DNA of 64,000 bases, from the NCBI GenBank assembly GCA_023414875.1, contig JAEZMV010000009.1:1-64000 (forward strand), written 5' to 3'. The position numbers and the translations under genes are program-made. The notes under the pieces were generated by a model that saw only the letters and a list, made by a program, of their open reading frames with translations, was not told the DNA's origin and ran no database searches. This document shows positions 18,601-27,220 of the stretch, piece after piece. How positions within the stretch are numbered: position 1 is the stretch's first letter; every line of letters starts with the position of its first letter. The DNA is from Bacillota bacterium (GTDB lineage Bacteria; Bacillota; Clostridia; Lachnospirales; Lachnospiraceae).

Positions 18601-19853
18601 AGAATGCAGTCTACATTCGGCTCAAAAAAGGCAGCGGCGTGGTAGTGAGCAACGGTCTCAACTTCACCCTCATCCAGTACTAAAGCCGCTTTGATTAAAG
18701 CTTCACCATAGCCGGTAGAGCAGGAGCGTACTATTTTGGCCTCCTGTGGCAATAGCTCAAAGATTTCTTTGATAGAACGGATCGTAGTTTTTAAAGGACT
18801 TCCGTTATTATTGCTATAAAAGGAATAAAGCAGCGACCCATCTTCACCCACCAGAGCAACCTTTGTCGTTGTAGAACCTGCATCAATTCCTAAGTAACAG
18901 TTGCCTTCATATTCATTAAGGCTAGCTTTCTTAACAGTATGTATGGAGTGTCTTTTGCGGAAGGCTTCATAATCTTGTTCATCGGTAAATAAGGGTTCCA
19001 TTCGGTTTACTTCAAAATCCATCTTAATACCCTTAGATAATAATTGATAGAAATAAGAAAGCTCTTTGTAGTCTTGGGGCTTTGCATTCATCGCAGCACC
19101 GATTGCTGCAAACAAATGAGAATGCTCCGGTGCAATCACCTGCTCCGGGCTTAGCTTTAAAGAACGGACAAAGGCATTTTTCAACTCGGTAAGGAAATGA
19201 AGAGGACCCCCTAGGAAAGCAACATTACCGCGAATTGGCTTGCCGCAGGCAAGACCACTGATGGTTTGATTGACTACAGCCTGGAAAATAGAGGCGGAAA
19301 GATCAGGCTTTGTAGCACCTTCATTAATCAATGGCTGGATATCGGTTTTTGCAAATACACCGCATCTGGCAGCGATTGGGTAAATAGCCTGATAACTTTT
19401 GGCATACTCATTCAGTCCGGCAGCATCAGTTTTTAATAGGCTTGCCATCTGGTCAATGAAGGAGCCCGTACCACCGGCACAAATACCATTCATTCGCTGC
19501 TCAATTCCATTGGTAAAGTATATAATTTTCGCATCCTCTCCTCCAAGCTCAATCGCTACATCCGTTTGAGGAGCGTAATCCTGCAAAGATGTGGATACTG
19601 CAACAACCTCCTGGACGAAGGGGATGTCAAGATGCTTTGAGATAGTTAAGCCACCGGAACCTGTAATTACGGGAGAAACCTTCAGGTCACCAAGCTCTTC
19701 CTTCGCTTTCTTCATCAATCCGGCCAAGGTTTCTTGTATATTTGCAAAATGACGTTCATAATCAGAAAAAAGAATTTCGCCCTTTTCATTCATAATCACG
19801 ATTTTAACAGTAGTTGAACCGATATCAATTCCTAATTTATCATTCATTATCAT
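15621..19853 (-). CDS. Fused 2-hydroxyacyl-CoA dehydratase activator (double) and dehydratase-like protein
   Basis: 1,410 residues. Domains in order: BadF/BadG/BcrA/BcrD-type ATPase (5-265), second such ATPase (320-580), DUF2229-like (about 640-860) and a HgdB-like 2-hydroxyacyl-CoA dehydratase region (about 1,000-1,390). Each ATPase half keeps its phosphate loop (GIDIGSTTVK, GIDAGSTTTK) and the two Cys that hold the inter-subunit [4Fe-4S] cluster: Cys125 and Cys164 in the first, Cys444/Cys448 and Cys483 in the second. This protein is known as a fused family in clostridia but its substrate is not established. The AGGAGA ribosome binding site fixes the start at 19853. It is transcribed alone from its own promoter. 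Confidence 0.88.
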   Translation of the reverse strand: MIMNDKLGIDIGSTTVKIVIMNEKGEILFSDYERHFANIQETLAGLMKKAKEELGDLKVSPVITGSGGLTISKHLDIPFVQEVVAVSTSLQDYAPQTDVAIELGGEDAKIIYFTNGIEQRMNGICAGGTGSFIDQMASLLKTDAAGLNEYAKSYQAIYPIAARCGVFAKTDIQPLINEGATKPDLSASIFQAVVNQTISGLACGKPIRGNVAFLGGPLHFLTELKNAFVRSLKLSPEQVIAPEHSHLFAAIGAAMNAKPQDYKELSYFYQLLSKGIKMDFEVNRMEPLFTDEQDYEAFRKRHSIHTVKKASLNEYEGNCYLGIDAGSTTTKVALVGEDGSLLYSFYSNNNGSPLKTTIRSIKEIFELLPQEAKIVRSCSTGYGEALIKAALVLDEGEVETVAHYHAAAFFEPNVDCILDIGGQDMKCIKIKNHTVDNVLLNEACSSGCGSFIETFAKSLNYEVQEFAKVALYAENPIDLGTRCTVFMNSKVKQAQKEGATVADISAGLAYSVIKNALYKVIKITNPKDLGEKMVVQGGTFYNDAVLRSFEKISGCTAVRPDIAGIMGAFGAALIAREHYDGEDSSMLTIDQINELKFETSLARCKRCTNSCLLTINKFTGGRQFVTGNRCERGLGKEKNVENIPNLFDYKLERYFSYPSIPDNQLKRGVVGIPRVLNLYENYPFWYTFFTQLGYRVVLSPTSSRSIYELGIESIPSESECYPAKLVHGHIKWLIDQGVKYIFYPSIPFERKEVEGANNHYNCPIVTSYPENIKNNVEELKDTSIQFENPFMSFENDQILCTRLVELFTGKQGITSSEVKSAFSAAWTELNAAREDMRKKGEETMAYLKASGRKGIVLAGRPYHVDPEIHHGIPELINSFGVAVLTEDSISHLGEIDRPTIAIDQWMYHSRLYAAASYVRTQPNLELIQLNSFGCGLDAVTTDQVNDILTKSGKIYTVLKIDEVNNLGAARIRIRSLLSAVREREVKHIEPHLTSSAHHRAIFTEDMKDTYTILAPQMSPIHFDLLEPALRSGGYHVDVLPNDNRRAVDVGLQYVNNDACFPSLMVVGQIMDALLSGKYDLDKVAIMITQTGGGCRATNYIGFIRRALEKAGMQQVPVISLSASGLEKNPGLKITPRLLLTAMEALVYGDVFMRVLYRTRPYEKIPGSANALHEKWRNICIKSLSKGKWGEYKKNLSGIIRDFDNLLLDETIKKPKVGVVGEILVKFLPSANNYLVDLLEAEGAEAVVPDLIDFFMYCAYNDNFKARYLGKKKSSARISNLVIWALEALRKKAKKELAKSKRFTPPVPIKKLADYAEPVVSTGNQTGEGWFLTGEMLELIHSGVKNIVCTQPFACLPNHIVGKGVIKELRRQHPEANIVAVDYDPGASEVNQLNRIKLMLSTAVKNLNNNQ

Positions 19854-20174
19854 ATTTATATCTCCTCATTTAGAACCATATAAGCAATTACTTAAAATTA
19901 ACTTTCTATATTATACGATACATAGTAATTAAGTTCAACAATATTATTATGAAGTCACTCAGATATAATGTAAAATATTACATTTAATACTGTGTTTTTT
20001 AATTATCTTGAATATCAATATTTGATAATAAATCACTATACATTGGAGAATATGACTTTCCCAAGTGACTTGGTGACTACCTTAGGTCCTGAACTGAACA
20101 ATTCTAGGATACCTTGAATATACTATATCAGAAAGTGGAGGACGGTTTTACTCTCAGGTGGAAGGAGCACTGAT
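19854..20174. other. Divergent intergenic region
   Basis: No gene. It holds the minus-strand promoter of the activase gene at 19910-19938 and, near 20062, a small palindrome (CCAAGTGACTTGG). The rest shows no clear RNA structure or operator. Confidence 0.45.
19910..19938 (-). promoter_or_regulatory. Promoter of the activase/dehydratase fusion gene
   Basis: On the minus strand TTGAAC at 19938-19933, a 17-bp spacer and TATAAT at 19915-19910; the start codon is at 19853. Confidence 0.65.
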
Positions 20175-20516
20175 ATGTACTGTATTAATTATGTGGTTCA
20201 AAAAGGTGATACACTATATAGCATCAGCAGGCATTTTAATATTGAACTAGGTAAGATTATAGATGCTAATCAGATGGTAAATGTATATAACCTCAGGGCT
20301 GGTGAAACGATATGTATACCGGTAAGTGTACCTCAGAACAATTATTCGAACGATACAACTTATATGATCAAAGAGGGAGATACCTTAGGGAGCGTATTGG
20401 AAAGGGGTGGTATCAACCTGGCTGATTTACTGGAGTTTAATCATTTGAATGACATTTATCTGCAGCCTGGGAGGACACTTCAGGTGCCAATGATTGGTAC
20501 GGGAGAAACTGAGTAA
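20175..20516 (+). CDS. Small protein with two LysM domains
   Basis: 113 residues made of two LysM modules, residues 5-50 (VVQKGDTLYSISRHFNIE) and about 63-108 (MIKEGDTLGSVLERGGIN). LysM binds peptidoglycan or chitin N-acetylglucosamine. There is no signal peptide or membrane helix, so the protein may act in the spore coat or inside the cell, as with LysM proteins of the clostridial spore, or be exported another way. Ribosome binding site GGAAGGAG. Confidence 0.82.
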   Translation: MYCINYVVQKGDTLYSISRHFNIELGKIIDANQMVNVYNLRAGETICIPVSVPQNNYSNDTTYMIKEGDTLGSVLERGGINLADLLEFNHLNDIYLQPGRTLQVPMIGTGETE

Positions 20517-20978
20517 ATATATAAATAAGTTTTCTTTCTAATTATTCCACAAAAAATTGATATTCTTTTGAAATTGGCTTCTGGTATATGTTATTTTATC
20601 AACCCGGGAGCCAGTTTACTTATAGTAAGAATTATCCAGGAAATTGTAGAGAAGTGCCGGTACAAGGATTACTTTAGAAAATTTTAACGAATATCTTATT
20701 TTGTTTTGTTTGACAAAGCATAAATAACAACATATAATTAGTTTGAATTTTAATGTAAAAAAAACTATAATTTGGATGTTATTTAGAGGCTAAAAGGAAG
20801 GATGTGGTAAGGATGGAAGCCGGCCCCGGTAGTAGTCAGAATAAGAGACTAAACCAAAACAAAATAAGGACTGCTATGAGCAGCAGTTATTTATGGATTC
20901 GCTTAGCCGGTGGAACTTCTACCCTTAGGTCGTAATGCATATTTACCACTGCTTATCGTGCAGTGGAAAGGAGCAGAC
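20517..20978 (+). promoter_or_regulatory. Promoter and long structured 5' leader of corA
   Basis: A very good promoter is at 20710-20738 (TTGACA, 17-bp spacer, TATAAT), which leaves a leader of about 230 nt before the start at 20979. The leader can fold with a closing stem GGCTAA (20788-20793) with TTAGCC (20903-20908), and inside it hairpins TAGTC/GACTA (20833-20851) and ACTGCT/AGCAGT (20870-20887). A strong hairpin CCACTGC/GCAGTGG (about 20947-20967) ends next to the AAAGGAG ribosome binding site. This looks like a metal-sensing regulatory RNA, but it does not match the M-box motifs I know. 20517-20700 shows nothing else. Confidence 0.5.
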
Positions 20979-21914
20979 ATGATCGATATCTTTAAAACAG
21001 CAGATGGATCATTACAGAGAATGACTGAGATAGTGGAGGGCAGCTGGATAGCCATGACGAATCCCTCTGCCACAGAATTGTTAGAGATAGCAGAGGCTAC
21101 AGGAATTGAAATTGATCATCTGAGAGCTCCCCTCGATGAAGAGGAGCGTGCGAGAATTGAAGTAGAGGATAACTACACTTTAATCTTAGTAGATATTCCT
21201 GCACTGGAAAAAAGAAATGATAAGGATCGTTATGTTACAATGCCTCTTGGTATTATAGTAGCTAAGGATTACCTTATTACCGTATGCCTGGAAGAAACTC
21301 CGGTATTAAAATGCTTTATTGATGGACGTGTCAGGGATTTTTATACCTTTAAGAAGACGCGCTTTATCCTACAGATTCTATATCGGAATGCGTCTACCTT
21401 CCTACAGAATCTGAGAAGTATTGACAGAAAGAGTGAAGAAATAGAACGTAAGCTTCATATTTCTACTCAAAACAGGGAATTAATTGATTTATTAGAATTA
21501 GAAAAAAGCTTGGTGTATTTTACTACCTCACTTCGCTCCAATGAGGTTGTATTTGAAAAAATGTTAAAGCTGGAAACAATTAAGCATTATCCGGAGGATG
21601 AGGATCTTTTGGAGGATCTGATTATCGAGAATAAACAGGCAATTGAGATGGCAAATATATATAATGGAATCCTTAGTGGAATTATGGGTACCTTTGCATC
21701 GATTATCTCCAATAACCAGAATATCGTCATGAAGTTTTTGGCAGCGATTACGATTGTACTCTCTATCCCAACTATGATTGCCAGCTTCTATGGTATGAAC
21801 TTTGTTGAAATACCAGGAAAGGATAATCCGTTAGGATTCTTTATCATTACTTGTGCAGCGCTTATTATTGCCGCTATCATTGTATTGATTTTCCGGAAAA
21901 AGAAGGTTTTTTAG
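20979..21914 (+). CDS. CorA-like magnesium/divalent metal transporter
   Basis: 311 residues. A large cytoplasmic alpha/beta domain (1-240) is followed by two membrane helices (about 252-275 and 285-306) with the YGMN selectivity motif at the end of the first, diagnostic of CorA/ZntB/Mrs2-type channels. It imports Mg2+ or, in some members, Co2+, Ni2+ or Zn2+. The ATG at 20979 has AAAGGAG 5 bp upstream; an in-frame earlier start at 20910 would overlap the leader RNA and has no ribosome binding site. The leader suggests riboregulation. Confidence 0.9.
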   Translation: MIDIFKTADGSLQRMTEIVEGSWIAMTNPSATELLEIAEATGIEIDHLRAPLDEEERARIEVEDNYTLILVDIPALEKRNDKDRYVTMPLGIIVAKDYLITVCLEETPVLKCFIDGRVRDFYTFKKTRFILQILYRNASTFLQNLRSIDRKSEEIERKLHISTQNRELIDLLELEKSLVYFTTSLRSNEVVFEKMLKLETIKHYPEDEDLLEDLIIENKQAIEMANIYNGILSGIMGTFASIISNNQNIVMKFLAAITIVLSIPTMIASFYGMNFVEIPGKDNPLGFFIITCAALIIAAIIVLIFRKKKVF

Positions 21915-21933
21915 CTTTATTTGAAAGGTACAG

Positions 21934-22800
21934 GTGCTTGACATGAAATTACTGAAAAAATTGGAAAAAACCTTTGGTAGAATGGCTATTCCAAACTTAA
22001 TGACATATATTGTTGCAATATTATTGGCGGGGTTTGCCATCACCTATTTATTTACGAATCTGTTAGATTATCTATACTTGGATTTTGGACTGGTTGCTAA
22101 GGGAGAGATTTGGAGATTATTCACCTATATCATACCTGTAGGACAGCAAAATATCTTATTATTTGCGATAACAACTTATTTCTATTATAGAATAGGTAAT
22201 GAGTTGGAAAGAGTCTGGGGTGCATTCCGATTTAACCTTTATATTTTTTCCGCGATGTTTTTTAATTTTATCGGGTCCTTAATTATGTACTATGTATTTG
22301 ATTATATCCTGTCTCCATCCATAGATATCATCTTAGGAACCTTATTTTTTGCATATGCAGCAATTTATCCAAACGTTCAGATATTACTTTATTTCTTAAT
22401 ACCGATTAAGATAAAATATATCGCCTGGCTTCAGGGTGGATTATATATTTTCCAAATAGTACAAATGATTAGGGTTGGACAGTATCTATCCATCATACCG
22501 ATTGTACTGTCAGTTGCAAACTTCCTGATTTTCTTCTTTGCAACAAGGAATTATAAAAGAGTTTCGCCTTATGAAATGAAACGAAAAGCTGATTTTAGAA
22601 GACAGATGAATGAAGGCAGAAATCAAGGTAATGTTACGCAGTTTAGAGGCAAAAATGTGATTACAAGACACAAATGTGCAGTCTGTGGCAGAACAGAACT
22701 GGATAATGATCAATTAGAGTTTCGTTTCTGTTCAAAATGTGACGGTAATTATGAGTATTGTATGGATCATCTATTTACGCATGAGCATGTTCATAAATAA
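21934..22800 (+). CDS. Rhomboid-like pseudoprotease with C-terminal zinc ribbon
   Basis: 288 residues. The first 200 have six membrane helices and the WRLFTYI segment (about 64-70) typical of rhomboid/derlin proteins. The catalytic G-SG serine motif is replaced by LGTLFFAYAAIYP, and no His is present in the last helix, so it should be inactive as a protease. Residues 240-288 are a cytoplasmic zinc-binding region (CAVCGRTE, then CSKCDGNYEYCMDH). Start: GTG at 21934 has AAAGG at 5 bp; the ATG at 21943 is an alternative. It is 20 bp after corA and 27 bp before the permease gene, so probably in one operon. Confidence 0.65.
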   Translation: MLDMKLLKKLEKTFGRMAIPNLMTYIVAILLAGFAITYLFTNLLDYLYLDFGLVAKGEIWRLFTYIIPVGQQNILLFAITTYFYYRIGNELERVWGAFRFNLYIFSAMFFNFIGSLIMYYVFDYILSPSIDIILGTLFFAYAAIYPNVQILLYFLIPIKIKYIAWLQGGLYIFQIVQMIRVGQYLSIIPIVLSVANFLIFFFATRNYKRVSPYEMKRKADFRRQMNEGRNQGNVTQFRGKNVITRHKCAVCGRTELDNDQLEFRFCSKCDGNYEYCMDHLFTHEHVHK

Positions 22801-22826
22801 AGACCTTCTTTTCCATAGGAGGGAAA

Positions 22827-24017
22827 ATGTTTAATACGATTATTAAAGAGATAAAAGAGCTGAAAGCAGACAAAAAAATATGGATTGGTATACTAACAGT
22901 GCTTATTATGATAATAATAGGCACTTCTTATAATAGGAATAATTCAGAGTATACTTCAACAGAACATCTTCGGCTGGGAATTATTAATCATGATGAAAGT
23001 ATCTATTCAGATATGCTTTTATCTTATTTTAATGGAAGTGAGACCTTTTCCAGCCTGATTTCAGTAACGGCAGGGGAAGAAAAAGAGGTAAAGAGTGCTT
23101 TTGATCAGGGTGATCTGGATATATATCTCGAGATCCCTAAGGATTTTGCCATGAATTTGATAAGGTTGGAGCATTCGCCGATTAATGTAACTATCAATAT
23201 TTCCGATACAACCAAGGCAATCTTATTCCAGAATGTTTTGAGAAGCTATGAAAAATATATTGCCTCCGTGGAAGCAAATGCTGTCGGTCTGTATGAAATT
23301 ATGGAACAGGACGGAATGGATCAGGAGCTGATTGATGAAACCAATCGTAAAGTTTCTATTGATTTTATATTTACGACCTTGGGCAAGGAGGAGTTTTTCT
23401 CCTTTGAACCCCTGGACCAGTATCCTACGACAACACTGATACTTTATTATGTGATTTCTTTGTTAATCATGGCGTTGCTATATTCCGGCCTATACATTGG
23501 TTTTCAGATATTAAGGGAGATGAAACAGGGTACCTTTACAAGACTGCGTACAACAAGAACACCACTATACCAGTTTCTTATTGCAAAGATGGTAATTTTA
23601 ATAACCATCTTAACGATTACGACGGTTATAGCCCTGTCTATAATAAGTAAGCCGATTACTATAATGCAAGTATTATTCAGCCTATCGATTGTTATGTTTA
23701 GTATTTGCCTTTCAGTATTACTAAGCTCATTGTTTAATACGACTCAAAGATTTGTTCTTGCAGGTAATCTTTTGTTTTTTTGTTTCATAGTAATCGGGGG
23801 AGGCATCATACCTATGCAGTTTCTTCCTCAAAGCATGGTGAACTTAGCTAAAATTACTCCGAATTATTATATGCTAAAGGGAATCCTGTACATGAACCAA
23901 GGACAAACTGATAAAATCGGTTTCATTATGGCGAGTTTTATCGGAATTTCCATAGGCATGATCAGTATTGCACTTATCCTATTTGGACGAAGGAGTGTGA
24001 ATTATGATGAAGTCTGA
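22827..24017 (+). CDS. ABC-2 type membrane protein (permease)
   Basis: 396 residues. One N-terminal membrane helix (about 18-36) is followed by an extracytoplasmic domain to about residue 200, and then by five or six helices, the layout of ABC2_membrane_3 permeases that export drugs, lipids or peptides. The second permease gene overlaps by 14 bp, so they form a heterodimer. No ATPase gene is in this operon. Ribosome binding site TAGGAGGG. Confidence 0.82.
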   Translation: MFNTIIKEIKELKADKKIWIGILTVLIMIIIGTSYNRNNSEYTSTEHLRLGIINHDESIYSDMLLSYFNGSETFSSLISVTAGEEKEVKSAFDQGDLDIYLEIPKDFAMNLIRLEHSPINVTINISDTTKAILFQNVLRSYEKYIASVEANAVGLYEIMEQDGMDQELIDETNRKVSIDFIFTTLGKEEFFSFEPLDQYPTTTLILYYVISLLIMALLYSGLYIGFQILREMKQGTFTRLRTTRTPLYQFLIAKMVILITILTITTVIALSIISKPITIMQVLFSLSIVMFSICLSVLLSSLFNTTQRFVLAGNLLFFCFIVIGGGIIPMQFLPQSMVNLAKITPNYYMLKGILYMNQGQTDKIGFIMASFIGISIGMISIALILFGRRSVNYDEV

Positions 24018-25296
24018 CATACTCATATCCATAACCGATGTAATTTACTTATTTCTTCTTCGTATTAAGTTAATATTAAAAGACTATATAACGGTAGCGG
24101 TCTTAATCGTATCTGCGGTGATATTTACATTGATAATAAGATCCATGACTTTGTCGGCGCAGGATTTTAGTTCTCTGCCAATCGGCATCGTTGACAATGA
24201 TAATAGCAGCAGTTCTAAAGAATTAATTCTAGGACTGAAAGATGTGGAAGCACTCCGGATTATCGAAAAGAGTGAAAGAGAACTGAATGAGCTTCTATTC
24301 GATGAAATGATACATTCCATATTTGTAATCGAAGAGGGATATGAAGAGAAACTAAAAGCTGGAGATTTATCAGAAATCATCACCATGCATTATAAAAAAG
24401 ACAATCGATCATCTTCAATTCTCTCGGATATCATTGCTGGAGAGATAATTTATCCGGCCAGTTTATATAAAGGAATGAAACATTATGAAAAAATTCAATT
24501 TAACGGGAATAAGCTGACCGCTTCCGAATATAAAGATTATATTGACCAATTATTAGAGAACAGCAACGATTTTGATTTCGCATTTCATATGATTTATGCC
24601 AATCCGAAGGAGGCAACCGTTACTGAGGAGCCTATTTCGAATTCGGTTTTATATAATCAGTTTATATTTGGAATTCTGGGTATTTTAATCTCATTTATGG
24701 CTATGTTTATTATGTCACAGACAGTAAGAGAAAAAGAAATGGGTGTGGATGTCAGGCTTAAAATTTCCAGGTTTTATATATTAAAAAGAGATACAGGAAA
24801 CCTTGGGGCCCTATTATTATTGGAAGGCTTACTAGCTGTGCTGTTTACCAGTCTGATATATAACCAGCTTCAGGTAAATGATATCAAGCTTTGGTTGAGC
24901 GCATATTTGTTACTAATATTAAATGCCTTTGTTCTGGGAGGAGTATTATTACTGCTGACCAAAGCGATAAAGAGAATGCTGATTTATCAGGTGTTCTGCT
25001 CCATTCTTATTCTTCTTACCGGGGGATTAGGCTTCTATCATTTGTTGTCAGGCTTTTATAAGGGTGTTGTTGATAAGATAATTAATATTATTCCAAACAG
25101 CTGGTTTATTATGGGTTTTACTGATATAATAATATACAAAAGTGAAGGTGGTTACTTAAAAAAGGGTCATCAAATGCTTTTGGTCATGGCTCTGGTGCTT
25201 ATTATTTTTATAGTAGTGGTGGATTTGCTACAGGGATTTCATAAAAACAAAGTTTTGAAGGAACAGGACGGTAAATATTATGGACAAGAAGATTAA
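24004..25296 (+). CDS. ABC-2 type membrane protein (permease), second half
   Basis: 430 residues with the same layout as its neighbour: helix near 24-44, extracytoplasmic domain (about 45-220) and a C-terminal bundle of helices including ISFMAMFIMSQTVREKEMG, the cytoplasmic loop that contacts an ATPase in ABC-2 exporters. Translation is probably coupled to the upstream gene (14-bp overlap), and the next gene overlaps by 17 bp. The matching ATPase must come from elsewhere or be lost. Confidence 0.8.
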   Translation: MMKSDILISITDVIYLFLLRIKLILKDYITVAVLIVSAVIFTLIIRSMTLSAQDFSSLPIGIVDNDNSSSSKELILGLKDVEALRIIEKSERELNELLFDEMIHSIFVIEEGYEEKLKAGDLSEIITMHYKKDNRSSSILSDIIAGEIIYPASLYKGMKHYEKIQFNGNKLTASEYKDYIDQLLENSNDFDFAFHMIYANPKEATVTEEPISNSVLYNQFIFGILGILISFMAMFIMSQTVREKEMGVDVRLKISRFYILKRDTGNLGALLLLEGLLAVLFTSLIYNQLQVNDIKLWLSAYLLLILNAFVLGGVLLLLTKAIKRMLIYQVFCSILILLTGGLGFYHLLSGFYKGVVDKIINIIPNSWFIMGFTDIIIYKSEGGYLKKGHQMLLVMALVLIIFIVVVDLLQGFHKNKVLKEQDGKYYGQED

Positions 25297-26701
25297 ACAC
25301 ATTTGTGGTAATATAAGAGGTGGGAATTTACCGGAGGAGAATATTCCGCAATTATTCAACCATCTGGCAAACCATTATCATATTTATGCAGAGGTACAGC
25401 TTGCAATGCATTACTATGCCTTTTATGAGGCATTTTATGATGATGAGAATTCCTGGGGTAAAAAAGCAAAGGGTATCATAACACGGTTAAATCATATGAT
25501 CCGAGATCATATCCTTCAAAGTAAAAGCGGTCAGGTTAAGGAGGAAATAATTCGTTCCGTGGATTCCATACGTAATGAAATCATGCATCAAATGAATGTA
25601 TTAACCACATATACGGATATGTTTCAAATCTATGAATATGTTTTAAATCGGGTTGAGTACCGTTTTAAAGAAGAGCTTGAACCGATAGAGGAGAAGGAGT
25701 TTTCAAAAGAAATTCTCCGTTTTATATTTGATTCGGAAGATAATATGATTATAAATGAAAAAATCAAGGAAATAATCGGACAGCTGCCGATACGCGTAAC
25801 GAAGCAGAAATTCTTTGAATTATTAAAGGAAAGTATACATGCTTACCTTGGTTCGGAGGGCTCTGTGCTTGATAATTATTTATATCAATTAAGGACCTCC
25901 GCTATGTTAAATCAGGTGGAGGATATGGCATCGATATATCCTGCGCTTTGGGAGAAAAAAGAGTTTTTAACCCATTTAGAGTATAAAGATATAACGAAGA
26001 AAAATTATGACAAGGCACTTCGCATGCTTCAGGCTGCAACCTTAACTCTGGAAACGGAAACCACTGTCTATATTGGGCTCCAGGAAATCGTGAATGAGAT
26101 ATATGCAATCATTCTGAATTCCTCCTATGCCGGTATGGTAAATTCAGCAGAAGAATCAGGAAATACAGCCGTTCACATTATCAGAGAGATCAATAACGTT
26201 TTTTGTAGGAATGAAAAGAATGAACTGTCAGAGGAGTTGATGGATCGATTTACGGATCTGGAAGGAGTTCAGGAGGAATTATCCTATGAAATTGATCTGA
26301 TGCAGGATGCGCTTTTTGATATCAGCAGTAATTATGAAACAATTACAAAAAGCTTAATGCTGGAACCGGTAATGAATGTTTTACTTCGTTCCTCAAAGCT
26401 GTTGTCAAACAGTATTTTTATTGAATTGGACGAGGAAAAGGAAGATAAAGACAATACGGTGGATGAGGAAAGAGTGGAAGAGGAAGCAAAGGCAATGGAG
26501 CAGCAGCTAACCGCCATGTTTTCCGGACAGGATAAAATGATAAACCGTGCGATCATCGCAAATACCATCAACAAAATGCCGGTATTCTTTAAGAATCATA
26601 AAGAAGTCATGGATTATGTCCTCTACAGCCTGGAGCGTTGTTCCGACAAATACGAGAAATCAGCCTGTGTGGAGATAATAAATGCGATAATGTCAGAATA
26701 G
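25280..26701 (+). CDS. Uncharacterised helical cytoplasmic protein
   Basis: 473 residues, no signal peptide or membrane helix. Nearly all is predicted helix with many Glu/Lys/Asn residues and weak coiled-coil character. I do not recognise it. Its start lies inside the end of the second ABC-2 permease gene (17-bp overlap), so it is translated together with the permeases and may act with them. Confidence 0.55.
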   Translation: MDKKIKHICGNIRGGNLPEENIPQLFNHLANHYHIYAEVQLAMHYYAFYEAFYDDENSWGKKAKGIITRLNHMIRDHILQSKSGQVKEEIIRSVDSIRNEIMHQMNVLTTYTDMFQIYEYVLNRVEYRFKEELEPIEEKEFSKEILRFIFDSEDNMIINEKIKEIIGQLPIRVTKQKFFELLKESIHAYLGSEGSVLDNYLYQLRTSAMLNQVEDMASIYPALWEKKEFLTHLEYKDITKKNYDKALRMLQAATLTLETETTVYIGLQEIVNEIYAIILNSSYAGMVNSAEESGNTAVHIIREINNVFCRNEKNELSEELMDRFTDLEGVQEELSYEIDLMQDALFDISSNYETITKSLMLEPVMNVLLRSSKLLSNSIFIELDEEKEDKDNTVDEERVEEEAKAMEQQLTAMFSGQDKMINRAIIANTINKMPVFFKNHKEVMDYVLYSLERCSDKYEKSACVEIINAIMSE

Positions 26702-26837
26702 CACTGTATTATCATTGGTAATATGTGGTATACTTATAACGAACAAATAGATGTATTTGCGATTTGTGAGGTAAGGATAGTAAAAGTTGAGTAAGCAATC
26801 TATATAATCTTTTATATAAAATAGGTAAGGGGTTCTT

Positions 26838-27146
26838 ATGATCTTATGGACATCTCGCCTTTATATCGGCGACAAAATGAAAAAGAAAAAGGATAAGGTG
26901 ATTGCCTCAATCAACAAACGGGAGGCAACTTACGACGTATATTGCATTGCATTTGCATCACATCCCAGCAACCTGTTTGATATTATGGATGCAAATGAAC
27001 TATTGTTTCCGCATTATAAAAAATCAGAAGTGCGTATCGTCGGGCTTGCAAAGGGAAAAGAGGAAGCTATTAGTCTGGTGCAAAGCATGTTAATGGAAGT
27101 ATATCATAAAACGGGCGAGTTTAATGTCAGAACCTATTTTACATAA
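26838..27146 (+). CDS. Small conserved-looking protein of unknown function
   Basis: 102 residues, no membrane helix. The first part is basic (KMKKKKDKV), followed by an alpha/beta segment (YDVYCIAFASHPSNLFDIMD) and a VGLAKGKEEAISLVQSML helix. No domain recognised. The ATG is preceded by TAAGGGG. It stands between the ABC-2 operon and the DUF2953 gene. Confidence 0.55.
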   Translation: MILWTSRLYIGDKMKKKKDKVIASINKREATYDVYCIAFASHPSNLFDIMDANELLFPHYKKSEVRIVGLAKGKEEAISLVQSMLMEVYHKTGEFNVRTYFT

Positions 27147-27220
27147 GAAGCTTTGATTGGTATACTTCTGTACATTAATTTTACTATTAACTAAGATATA
27201 AATTATAAGACAGGCGGTTG

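Noticed and set aside
16159..18683. Several plus-strand frames inside the activase gene
   Set aside because: All lie antisense to a long gene with intact domains and lack ribosome binding sites.
20788..20910. M-box magnesium riboswitch
   Set aside because: The conserved M-box blocks (GTTAGGTGAGGCTCC, GCTGCTGCCC, GTGCTAAAGCTC) are not present, so I left it as an unidentified leader.
22827..25296. YhgE/Pip-like phage infection protein
   Set aside because: The size and helix layout fit ordinary ABC-2 permeases better, with no long YhgE-type central domain.
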